From positions 27,509-64,469 of the forward strand of contig CAJTUQ010000004.1 in assembly GCA_910579335.1 (NCBI GenBank): a DNA stretch of 36,961 nt. Direction: 5' to 3'. Source of the stretch: an uncultured Dorea sp. GTDB lineage: Bacteria > Bacillota > Clostridia > Lachnospirales > Lachnospiraceae. A model generated the notes under the pieces. It did not search any database. It was given only the letters and a program-made list of their open reading frames with translations, and was not told the origin of the DNA. Within the stretch, counting starts at the first letter, position 1. Every line of letters begins with the position of its first letter. Below, in pieces: positions 15,920 to 22,508 of this stretch. Both the position numbers and the translations under genes were made by a program.

Positions 15920-16639
15920 TTCTTCTACGAACTGGACGCCTTTTTCGTGAGCCAGGACTTCAATGATTTCTGCGTGGGTGCGGTGCGTTTGGCTGGAGAC
16001 AGTCACAATATAACTGAGCGTCCGGTGTTTTTCATCCGCGCCGCCCCATGAATAGTCCCGGCTTATCTGTATATTATGTACTTCCAGCCGGTGTTCTTTG
16101 GCATATTGCAGAAAACCGCTGAAGTTTCCTTTTTCCGCATTGTATTCGATATAGAGATCCAGATACCGGGACTTTTTCCTAAGCCAGATATCGAACTTTA
16201 GAAGTCCGGATACAGTGAATGCGATTGCGATTCCGCCGAGAATAGCGCCCTCGTAAAACCCGATTCCGATAGCCAAACCACTGCAGGCCGCCGTCCAAAG
16301 ACCGGCTGCGGTGGTGATTCCCGTTATCTTGTTCCTTCCGGTCAATATGATAGTTCCGGCGCCGAGGAATCCGACGCCGCTGATTACCTGCGCCCCCAGA
16401 CGCATAGGGTCCCCGGTCTGGTAGGTGATATATACATACTGATTTGTCATCATTACCAGTGCGGAGCCGAGACATACGAGAATGTAAGTCCTAAGCCCTG
16501 CCGGACGGTTTTTTTTGCCGCGTTCCATCCCAAGGATTCCGCCTACCAGGACAGACAGGCAGATTCTAATTAAAATGGAAAAGAGATTCAGATCTCTAAG
16601 ATGTGCCGTCATCGTTTCCCAAAAATACCATCCGTACAT
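15914..16639 (-). CDS. MgtC/SapB-family membrane protein
   Basis: Inner-membrane protein of 241 residues. The N-terminal MgtC domain (about 20-150) has four to five hydrophobic segments with the family motif GGILGMERGKKNRPAGLRTYILVCLGSALVM and the GVGFLGAGTII and TTAAGLWTAACSGLAIG segments. A soluble C-terminal ACT-like domain (about 160-241) follows. Family members are linked with Mg2+ limitation, ATP synthase modulation or transport, but the function in Clostridia is undetermined. A good Shine-Dalgarno (AAAGGAGGCGG on the minus strand) precedes the start. It runs toward the ABC-F gene and their stop codons overlap, with no separate terminator visible. Confidence 0.9.
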   Translation of the reverse strand: MYGWYFWETMTAHLRDLNLFSILIRICLSVLVGGILGMERGKKNRPAGLRTYILVCLGSALVMMTNQYVYITYQTGDPMRLGAQVISGVGFLGAGTIILTGRNKITGITTAAGLWTAACSGLAIGIGFYEGAILGGIAIAFTVSGLLKFDIWLRKKSRYLDLYIEYNAEKGNFSGFLQYAKEHRLEVHNIQISRDYSWGGADEKHRTLSYIVTVSSQTHRTHAEIIEVLAHEKGVQFVEEL

Positions 16640-16760
16640 AAGCGCCGCCTCCTTTTTTCGATATTTTCCTAATTAATTTATAGCATGAATCCTTATATAA
16701 AACAAGAAAATAAATATGGGAGAGAAGCGGAAGGAAGGATAGAAAAAAGATTAAAACTTA

Positions 16761-16778
16761 TGTGTCTTGTCACCTGTA
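16761..16778. promoter_or_regulatory. Candidate NiaR operator upstream of nadA
   Basis: The segment TGTGTCTTGTCACCTGTA overlaps the -35 of the nadA promoter, and its minus strand reads ACAGGTGACA, resembling the ACAGGTG core of NiaR boxes described in Firmicutes. A second TGTGTC lies at 16795-16800. The autogenous niaR gene at the end of the operon supports the assignment. Binding itself is inferred. Confidence 0.5.
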
Positions 16779-16795
16779 AAGATATGTGCTATACT
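16767..16795 (+). promoter_or_regulatory. Promoter of the nadABC-niaR operon
   Basis: -35 TTGTCA (16767-16772) and -10 TATACT (16790-16795) with a 17-bp spacer, about 49 nt before the nadA start. The candidate NiaR operator overlaps the -35, fitting repression by steric hindrance when niacin is plentiful. Confidence 0.7.
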
Positions 16796-16843
16796 GTGTC
16801 GGAATGCAGTAAATCGTTGCGGTTTTACAGGAGGATATAAAAG

Positions 16844-17764
16844 ATGACAATCGAAGAGGAAATACAGTCATTAAAAGAAGAAAAAAATGCGGTAATCTTA
16901 GCACACTATTATGTGAAGCCTGAGATACAAAAGATTGCGGATTATGTCGGAGATTCTTACTATCTGAGCAAGGCGGCCGCAGACACGGACGCACAGACAA
17001 TTGTGTTTTGCGGGGTTTCTTTTATGGGAGAGAGCGCGAAGGCGCTGAATCCGGAGAAAACGGTATTGATGCCGGATGCAGAGGCGGACTGCCCTATGGC
17101 TCATATGGCGGATGAAGAGACGATATGCCGGATGCGGGAAAAATATGAGGATTTGGCCGTAGTATGCTATATTAATTCCACGGCGGAGCTAAAACGGCTC
17201 TCCGACGTCTGTGTGACATCTGCAAATGCGGTAAAAATCGTGAAGGAGCTTCCGAACAAGAACATCTTCTTTATACCGGACAGGAATTTGGCGCACTTTA
17301 TTGCGGAGCAGGCGCCGGAAAAACAGTTTGTTTATAATGAGGGATACTGTCCGACCCATGAGAGGATGGAGGCGGAGGAAATAAAGAGGGCAAAGAGCGA
17401 ACATCCAAAAGCGCTGGTGCTTGTCCATCCGGAATGTACAGAAGAGGTGCAGAAGATGGCGGACTATGTAGGCAGCACATCCGGTATTCTAAAATATGCG
17501 ACAGAGAGCGAAGGGGCGGAATTTATTATCTGTACGGAGGAAGGCGTGGCATATGAGCTTTTGCGCAAAAATCCGGATAAGAAGTTTTATTTTACCGACA
17601 CGGTTCCGGTCTGCCCTGATATGAAACGGGTGACGCTTGAAAAGGTGCTGCATGTTTTGAAAACCGGGGATAATGAAGTGCATATGGACAAGAGGCTTGG
17701 GGAGGAGACAAGGAGGCCGCTGGAGATGATGTTAAAGCTTGCCGGTGTTTCAGACCGAAAATAA
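16844..17764 (+). CDS. nadA: Quinolinate synthase A
   Basis: Condenses iminoaspartate with dihydroxyacetone phosphate to give quinolinate, the second step of de novo NAD synthesis. The 306-residue protein has the usual triplicated Rossmann-like domains: N-terminal AHYYVKPEIQKIADYVGDSY, central INSTAELKRLSDVCVTSANAVKIV, and C-terminal VHPECTEEVQKMADYVGSTSGIL. Conserved cysteines for the oxygen-sensitive [4Fe-4S] cluster are visible (CGVSFMGESAK, HPEC, VCPDMK). The start follows AGGAGGATATAAAAG. First gene of nadABC-niaR. Confidence 0.97.
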   Translation: MTIEEEIQSLKEEKNAVILAHYYVKPEIQKIADYVGDSYYLSKAAADTDAQTIVFCGVSFMGESAKALNPEKTVLMPDAEADCPMAHMADEETICRMREKYEDLAVVCYINSTAELKRLSDVCVTSANAVKIVKELPNKNIFFIPDRNLAHFIAEQAPEKQFVYNEGYCPTHERMEAEEIKRAKSEHPKALVLVHPECTEEVQKMADYVGSTSGILKYATESEGAEFIICTEEGVAYELLRKNPDKKFYFTDTVPVCPDMKRVTLEKVLHVLKTGDNEVHMDKRLGEETRRPLEMMLKLAGVSDRK

Positions 17765-17815
17765 CAGGCGTGTGAAGTCATTTGACGGAAGAAGAGGCGG
17801 CGGAGGATAAAAAGG

Positions 17816-18985
17816 ATGGATGTAAAAACGGATGTAGTGATTGTAGGAACCGGTGTAGGCGGCTTGTTTGCGGCTTTAAGCCTTCCGGAAGATACCCGGA
17901 TCGTGATGATTACAAAGTCGGACGACAGGAGCAGTGATTCCTTTCTCGCTCAGGGAGGAATCTGTGTTCTGAGGGATGAAGAAGACTATGAAGGGTATTT
18001 TGAGGATACTATGAGGGCCGGGCACTATGAAAACCGGAAAGAATCTGTAGACATTATGCTGCGCGGTTCCAGAGACGTAATTGAGGATTTGGTAAGGTAC
18101 GGCGTGGAATTTGAAAAAGAGGACGGCGAGTTTCTATATACGAGGGAAGGTGCGCATTCAAGGCCTAGGATTTTGTTCCATGAAGATATTACCGGAAAGG
18201 AAATTACCAGCAAGCTTTTGGCGAGAGTAAGGGAACGTGACGGCATTACGGTTTATGAATATGTGACTATGACGGACATTATAGAGAAGGATGGCATATG
18301 CTGCGGGATTCTGGCGCGGACGGCAAAGGATGAGGAAATCAGGATTTTAGCGAATCATACGGTTCTGGCAACGGGAGGTATCGGCGGACGCTATAAACAC
18401 TCCACAAATTTCCCGCATCTGACGGGCGATGCGCTTGAGATTGCACAGAGGCATCATATACGTATGGAGAATTTGGATTACGTGCAGTTTCACCCTACGA
18501 CGCTCTATTCTAAAAAGCCGGGGCGGAGATTCTTGATATCCGAATCTGTCCGGGGAGAAGGAGCGGTTCTATATAATAAGAAGAGAGAACGTTTTGTAGA
18601 TGAACTTCTGCCAAGAGATGTGGTGGCGGATGCCATCCGCCGTCAAATGGAGGAGGATGGCACAGATTATGTGCTGCTTTCTATGGAGCATATTGACAGA
18701 GAGACGATATTAAAACATTTTCCCCATATATACGAGCACTGTCTGGAAGAAGGCTATGACGTGACTAAGGAATGCATTCCGGTAGTTCCTGCGCAGCATT
18801 ATTTTATGGGAGGAATCTGGGTGGATTCGGACAGCCGCAGTTCTATGAAGGGACTGTATGCAGTAGGAGAGACGAGCTGCAACGGCGTGCACGGGGCGAA
18901 CCGGCTGGCAAGTAATTCGCTGCTTGAGACTCTTGTGTTTGCGAAGCGGGCAGCGCAAAAGATAAAGGAAACCGGGAAACAATAA
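17816..18985 (+). CDS. nadB: L-aspartate oxidase (short form)
   Basis: FAD enzyme that oxidises L-aspartate to iminoaspartate; in anaerobes it uses fumarate or another acceptor. Residues 5-30 have the dinucleotide motif VVIVGTGVGGLFAAL. Also present are the FLAQGGIC substrate-loop segment, ATGGIGG, the HPTTL motif with FLISESVRGEGAVLYN, and the closing HGANRLASNSLLETLVFAKRA. At 389 residues it stops soon after this last motif, whereas enterobacterial NadB is about 540 residues and carries a further C-terminal helical domain. All visible active-site motifs are present, so the short form is probably functional. Shine-Dalgarno GGAGGA is about 9 nt upstream. Confidence 0.95.
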   Translation: MDVKTDVVIVGTGVGGLFAALSLPEDTRIVMITKSDDRSSDSFLAQGGICVLRDEEDYEGYFEDTMRAGHYENRKESVDIMLRGSRDVIEDLVRYGVEFEKEDGEFLYTREGAHSRPRILFHEDITGKEITSKLLARVRERDGITVYEYVTMTDIIEKDGICCGILARTAKDEEIRILANHTVLATGGIGGRYKHSTNFPHLTGDALEIAQRHHIRMENLDYVQFHPTTLYSKKPGRRFLISESVRGEGAVLYNKKRERFVDELLPRDVVADAIRRQMEEDGTDYVLLSMEHIDRETILKHFPHIYEHCLEEGYDVTKECIPVVPAQHYFMGGIWVDSDSRSSMKGLYAVGETSCNGVHGANRLASNSLLETLVFAKRAAQKIKETGKQ

Positions 18986-19010
18986 GAAAAACAGGAGAGG
19001 AGAAAAAGCC

Positions 19011-19868
19011 ATGAATGATATAACCATGCGCCTTAAGGCGGACCAGTTGATTATGGAGGCGCTCAAGGAAGATATTTCCAGCGAAGATGTCACGACAAAT
19101 TCTGTGATGAAGGAGGCGGCCGATGGAGAGGTGGAGCTCATATGCAAGCAGGATGGGATTGCTGCGGGACTGGAGGTGTTTGGCAGAGTCTTTAAGCTGC
19201 TGGATGAGAAAGTGGAAATTACGTTTTTCTGTAAGGACGGCGACGAGGTAAAGAAAGGTGAAAAGATGGGGATTCTGCGGGGGGACATCCGTGTGCTGCT
19301 TTCCGGGGAGCGCGTAGCGTTGAATTACCTGCAGAGGATGAGCGGCATCGCTACGTACACCCATGACGTGGCAAAGTTACTTGAAGGAAGTAAGACAAAG
19401 CTTTTAGATACAAGAAAGACGACTCCGAATATGCGTATATTTGAAAAGTATGCGGTTCGTGTCGGAGGAGGGTATAATCACAGGTACAACCTGTCTGACG
19501 GGGTACTGCTGAAAGACAATCACATCGGGGCGGCAGGGAGTGTGACAAAGGCTGTCCGGATGGCAAAGGCATATGCTCCGTTTGTCCGAAAGATTGAGGT
19601 AGAGACTGAGAATCTTGACATGGTAAAGGAAGCGGTAGAGGCGGGAGCGGACATTATCATGCTTGACAATATGACGCCGGAGGAGATGCGCAGAGCGGTT
19701 GAACTGATTGATGGACGGGCGGAAACAGAGTGTTCAGGAAATGTGACAAAGGAAAATATTGAGAGGCTGGTTTCCCTTGGGGTCGATTATATTTCCAGCG
19801 GAGCGTTGACGCACTCTGCGCCGATCTTGGATATTTCACTGAAAAATCTTCATGTGACAGGAAAGTAA
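19011..19868 (+). CDS. nadC: Nicotinate-nucleotide pyrophosphorylase (carboxylating)
   Basis: Converts quinolinate and PRPP to nicotinate mononucleotide, CO2 and pyrophosphate. Length is 285 residues, normal for the family. It shows EDISSEDVTTNSV at the N-terminus, LNYLQRMSGIATYTHD, the phosphate-binding LLDTRKTTPNMRIFEKYAV, the GGGYNHRYNLSDGVLLKDNHI active-site segment, and the barrel strands EVETENLDMVKEAV and IIMLDNMTPEEMRRAV, ending with VDYISSGALTHSAPILDISL. A GGAGAGGAG Shine-Dalgarno is present. It is followed by niaR after 12 nt. Confidence 0.97.
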   Translation: MNDITMRLKADQLIMEALKEDISSEDVTTNSVMKEAADGEVELICKQDGIAAGLEVFGRVFKLLDEKVEITFFCKDGDEVKKGEKMGILRGDIRVLLSGERVALNYLQRMSGIATYTHDVAKLLEGSKTKLLDTRKTTPNMRIFEKYAVRVGGGYNHRYNLSDGVLLKDNHIGAAGSVTKAVRMAKAYAPFVRKIEVETENLDMVKEAVEAGADIIMLDNMTPEEMRRAVELIDGRAETECSGNVTKENIERLVSLGVDYISSGALTHSAPILDISLKNLHVTGK

Positions 19869-19880
19869 AGGGGGAACTGT

Positions 19881-20411
19881 ATGACGAGAGTGGAACGGCG
19901 GAGGGAGATTATCCGGATTATCAGCGAGAGCTGCGTCCCGGTTCCGGCAAAGGAACTGGCCAGGCTCTGCGATGTAAGCCGTCAGGTAATCGTGCAGGAT
20001 ATGGCGCTTATCAGAGAGGCGGGAATAGATATCATAGCTACGAACAAGGGGTATATTGTGAATGCCCCGTGCGTGGCACAAAGAGTGTTTAAGGTCAGCC
20101 ATACGGATGAACAGATGGAGGATGAGCTGTGCGCGATTGTTGACCTGGGCGGAAAAGTGGTGAATGTCATGGTCAATCACCGGGTCTATGGCCGGATGTC
20201 AGCTCCTCTTGGCATTAATTCCCGAAAAAAGGTGAGCGAGTTTATAGAAAATATCAGACTTGGAAAGTCAAGCCCTCTTAAAAACATCACTTCCAATTAT
20301 CATTATCATACGGTTGAAGCGGAAAATGAGGAGATATTGGACGGCATTGAAAAGGTGCTTCAGGAAAAAGGGTACCTGATAGAAATTGTCAATAAAAATC
20401 AGCTAACATAG
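19881..20411 (+). CDS. niaR: Niacin-responsive repressor NiaR
   Basis: Transcription repressor of NAD biosynthesis and niacin uptake genes, 176 residues. An N-terminal HTH_11 winged helix (about 5-60; VPAKELARLCDVSRQVIVQDMALIREAG) is joined to a C-terminal 3H domain (about 75-170) whose three conserved histidines bind metal and nicotinate. Candidate histidines are visible in KVSHTDEQMEDEL, MVNHRVYG and NYHYHTVE. As the last gene of the operon it regulates, it would give autogenous feedback through the site at 16761. A strong terminator follows. Confidence 0.95.
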   Translation: MTRVERRREIIRIISESCVPVPAKELARLCDVSRQVIVQDMALIREAGIDIIATNKGYIVNAPCVAQRVFKVSHTDEQMEDELCAIVDLGGKVVNVMVNHRVYGRMSAPLGINSRKKVSEFIENIRLGKSSPLKNITSNYHYHTVEAENEEILDGIEKVLQEKGYLIEIVNKNQLT

Positions 20412-20431
20412 CAAATAACAATAATGACTTG

Positions 20432-20460
20432 GAACTGCCTGCGACGGCAGTTCTTTTTTT
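20432..20460 (+). terminator. Intrinsic terminator of nadABC-niaR
   Basis: Perfect 8-bp stem GAACTGCC (20432-20439) and GGCAGTTC (20446-20453) with a 6-nt loop, followed by seven Ts (20454-20460). It lies about 20 nt after the niaR stop. Confidence 0.95.
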
Positions 20461-20461
20461 G

Positions 20462-20489
20462 TTGCTTAATGGCTGTAATAGGCTATAAT
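20462..20489 (+). promoter_or_regulatory. Promoter of the TlpA/CXXC/Fe-S operon
   Basis: -35 TTGCTT (20462-20467) and a perfect -10 TATAAT (20484-20489), 16-bp spacer, directly abutting the upstream terminator U-tract and about 22 nt before the lipoprotein start. The -35 is imperfect, so strength may be moderate. Confidence 0.65.
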
Positions 20490-20510
20490 AGTAAGGAGGA
20501 GGGATTTACG

Positions 20511-21080
20511 ATGAAAAAAACAATACAAGTATTCCTGGTTCTTATCTTTTGCCTTTGCATGTGTGCGTGCGGACAGAAGAAAGAGGAGAGCGGGGAGGAG
20601 AAAAAAGCTTTAGTAGATTCTATGTCAGAGGAGTCTTCCCTTTCAGATGCCATGCCGGAGTTTTCAACGGTAGACCTTGAGGGGAACGAAGTTACGAACG
20701 ATATATTTTCGCAGGCTGACCTTACAGTAGTAAACTTTTGGGCAACCTACTGCAGCCCGTGCATTAACGAAATGCCGGAGCTGGAAGAATGGTCAAAGGC
20801 TATGCCTGACAATGTCCAGATTATCGGGATTGCGGCTGATGTGCCGCCGGAGGATTCAGAGCAGTATGCACTGGCACAGCAGGTTGTAGAAAAGACAGGC
20901 GTGAGTTTTGTGAACTTGGCGGCGGCAGAAGAGTTTCATCCGATTATCCGGAAAATTGTCGGGGTACCTACGACATTTTTCGTGGACAGGAATGGGAAAT
21001 TTGCAGGCAGTCCGATTGTCGGTGCGGATGTGGCAGGTTATAAGAGTTTTGTGGAGGGATACCTGAATGGGTCAGAGTAA
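20511..21080 (+). CDS. TlpA/ResA-like thioredoxin-fold lipoprotein
   Basis: Exported thiol-disulfide oxidoreductase, 189 residues. Residues 1-19 are a hydrophobic signal, and Cys20 (in CACGQKK) is the likely lipidated cysteine after a Cys-rich lipobox. An acidic linker follows, then the thioredoxin fold (about 48-187) with active-site Cys81 and Cys84 in WATYCSPC and the cis-Pro loop VGVPTTFFVD. It is anchored outside the membrane, where it could reduce or oxidise protein or small-molecule disulfides. ATG 20511 follows AAGGAGGAGGG; longer in-frame extensions overlap the promoter and terminator. Its stop overlaps the start of a CXXC mini-protein by 14 bases, and a polytopic Fe-S protein comes next, suggesting one electron-transfer unit. 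Confidence 0.9.
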   Translation: MKKTIQVFLVLIFCLCMCACGQKKEESGEEKKALVDSMSEESSLSDAMPEFSTVDLEGNEVTNDIFSQADLTVVNFWATYCSPCINEMPELEEWSKAMPDNVQIIGIAADVPPEDSEQYALAQQVVEKTGVSFVNLAAAEEFHPIIRKIVGVPTTFFVDRNGKFAGSPIVGADVAGYKSFVEGYLNGSE

Positions 21081-21228
21081 AGCGTTACGGCATAGAAAGC
21101 AGGCGGTGCGGGCATTGGTATTTGTCATTGCGGCGTGTATGACGGCGTGGGGAGTTTACAGAGGGGAAGTGTCCGTTGTGCTTGGAAAGGCGGTCAATGT
21201 TTGTCTGGAATGTATCGGATTGGGGTAA
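21067..21228 (+). CDS. CD1871A-family CXXC motif mini-protein
   Basis: A 53-residue protein with a basic N-terminus (MGQSKALRHRKQ), one transmembrane helix (about residues 13-30) and a C-terminal amphipathic tail ending in NVCLECIGLG, the conserved CxxC that defines this Clostridial family. The start lies 14 bases inside the TlpA-like gene and the stop is 4 nt before the Fe-S membrane protein, so it is translated from the same message. The CXXC would lie near the outer membrane surface if the basic end stays inside. I infer that it hands electrons or disulfides between the Fe-S protein and the TlpA-like lipoprotein; no function is established. Confidence 0.85.
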   Translation: MGQSKALRHRKQAVRALVFVIAACMTAWGVYRGEVSVVLGKAVNVCLECIGLG

Positions 21229-21232
21229 GCGA

Positions 21233-22099
21233 ATGAGAATAAGTCAGGAAATAAAAAGAAAAATTATACAGATTGCCGCATTTGGCTATTCGAATACATA
21301 TCTCCAAAATTTTGCCAATGGACAGCTTTATAAAGGCAGGTGGAAACAGTTCTGCAATCCGGGGCTTAACTGCTATTCCTGTCCGGCGGCCAGATTATCC
21401 TGTCCCATTGGCGCAATGCAGGCCGTGAGCGGTTCGATGAGTTTCAATATGAGCTTTTATGCGACGGGGTTTGTATTGGCAGTGGGGGTCTTATTCGGAC
21501 GGGCTGTCTGCGGATACATCTGTCCCTTTGGGTTGATTCAGGAATTGCTGTATAGAATACCTGCCCCAAAGAAAAGGCTCTGGAAGGGGTTTACCTATAT
21601 AAAATATATCCTTTTCATCCTTTTCGTACTGCTTCTGCCGGTTATATACACGAATGATCTGGGAATGGGAGCCCCGGCATTTTGTGAGTATATCTGTCCG
21701 GCAGGTACGCTGGAGGGCGGGCTGCCTCTTCTTGCTGCACATCCACAGCTTCGGAGAGTGGTTGGAGCGTTATTTTCCGTGAAGGCATGTATTTTGGTTG
21801 TGACGCTGATTGGCTGCGTTATTATCTGCAGATTTTTCTGCAAGGTGATGTGTCCGCTGGGAGCCATCTACGGTATTCTAAATAAAATCAGCATCTATCA
21901 CATGGAAGTAGACGAAGCGGCATGTATTTCCTGCGGTAAATGCCAGACAGTGTGCCCGATGGACGTAAACCCGTCAAAAACCCCGGATTCAACAGAGTGC
22001 ATCCGCTGCGGGAAATGTACGGTACGCTGTCCGAAGGAGGCGCTGTCGCTTAAGTTTGCGTCAGGCACAGGCCGTGAAAGAACTCTTAAGACTTTCTGA
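21233..22099 (+). CDS. Polytopic 4Fe-4S membrane protein (NapH/CcoG-like)
   Basis: Membrane Fe-S protein of 288 residues. It has about four transmembrane helices (roughly 74-92, 122-140, 172-190 region and 190-205), several cytoplasm-facing Cys motifs (CGYICPFG at 93-100, CEYICPAG at 151-158, CRFFCKVMCPLG at 199-210) and two C-terminal [4Fe-4S] ferredoxin motifs (CISCGKCQTVCPMD at 231 and CIRCGKCTVRCPKEA at 256). An unusual extra N-terminal cluster CNPGLNCYSCPAARLSCPIG (Cys41, 47, 50, 57) may bind another centre. Related proteins (NapH, NosR C-terminus, RdxA) move electrons to membrane or periplasmic partners. The likely partners are the CXXC mini-protein and TlpA-like lipoprotein just upstream. 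An ATG at 21233 is used; an upstream in-frame start would overlap the mini-protein. Confidence 0.88.
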   Translation: MRISQEIKRKIIQIAAFGYSNTYLQNFANGQLYKGRWKQFCNPGLNCYSCPAARLSCPIGAMQAVSGSMSFNMSFYATGFVLAVGVLFGRAVCGYICPFGLIQELLYRIPAPKKRLWKGFTYIKYILFILFVLLLPVIYTNDLGMGAPAFCEYICPAGTLEGGLPLLAAHPQLRRVVGALFSVKACILVVTLIGCVIICRFFCKVMCPLGAIYGILNKISIYHMEVDEAACISCGKCQTVCPMDVNPSKTPDSTECIRCGKCTVRCPKEALSLKFASGTGRERTLKTF

Positions 22100-22115
22100 A
22101 ATACACGGAAATTCC

Positions 22116-22144
22116 TTGACAAATTGCTGTCAGATGGCTATGAT
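22116..22144 (+). promoter_or_regulatory. Sigma-A promoter of the valS T-box leader
   Basis: TTGACA (22116-22121) and TATGAT (22139-22144) with a 17-bp spacer, 16 bp after the previous gene. It gives an approximately 350-nt leader before valS. Confidence 0.85.
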
Positions 22145-22169
22145 AGTCAATAGTTTAAAATACCTAAAG

Positions 22170-22423
22170 GCAGTGAAAAAGAGGAGTACGCATCCCTACC
22201 CTGACAGAGAGAGCGGCAAGGAGGCTGAGAGCCGTTTCAGAATGTAAGGTGCGGAAGGTAGCTTTTGAGCCGGATTGCTGAACCGCTGCAGCCGCAGAAA
22301 TAGGCAGTCCCGGAGTCGTTCCCGTTAAAGAATAAGATGAGATATAGAGAGTATTTGTTCTATATAAATAAAGGTGGTACCGCGATGATGAATCGCCCTT
22401 TACAGCGTAGAGGGCGGTTTTTT
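22170..22423 (+). promoter_or_regulatory. T-box riboswitch upstream of valS
   Basis: tRNA-sensing transcription attenuator. Stem I has a base helix AAAAG/CTTTT (22177-22181 with 22262-22266), a loop-E style AGTA (22185-22188) opposite GAA (22254-22256), and a CGCA/TGCG helix. The likely specifier is GTA (22258-22260), a valine codon, which fits valS. The conserved T-box AAGGTGGTACCGCG lies at 22371-22384. Uncharged tRNA-Val would stabilise the antiterminator and let transcription proceed. The remaining leader between 22100 and 22508 holds no other gene. Confidence 0.92.
22394..22423 (+). terminator. T-box conditional terminator
   Basis: Stem CGCCCTTTAC (22394-22403) with GTAGAGGGCG (22407-22416), 10 bp with one G-U pair and a 3-nt loop, followed by a G and six Ts to 22423. 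It is the OFF state of the riboswitch. Confidence 0.92.
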
Positions 22424-22508
22424 ACGTCCTCGATTGTGAAAATTATGTGAACCATGCAGCATCATATTGGAATGCTGGAACAAAAGAGAGGAAACAAGGA
22501 GAGAGAAT

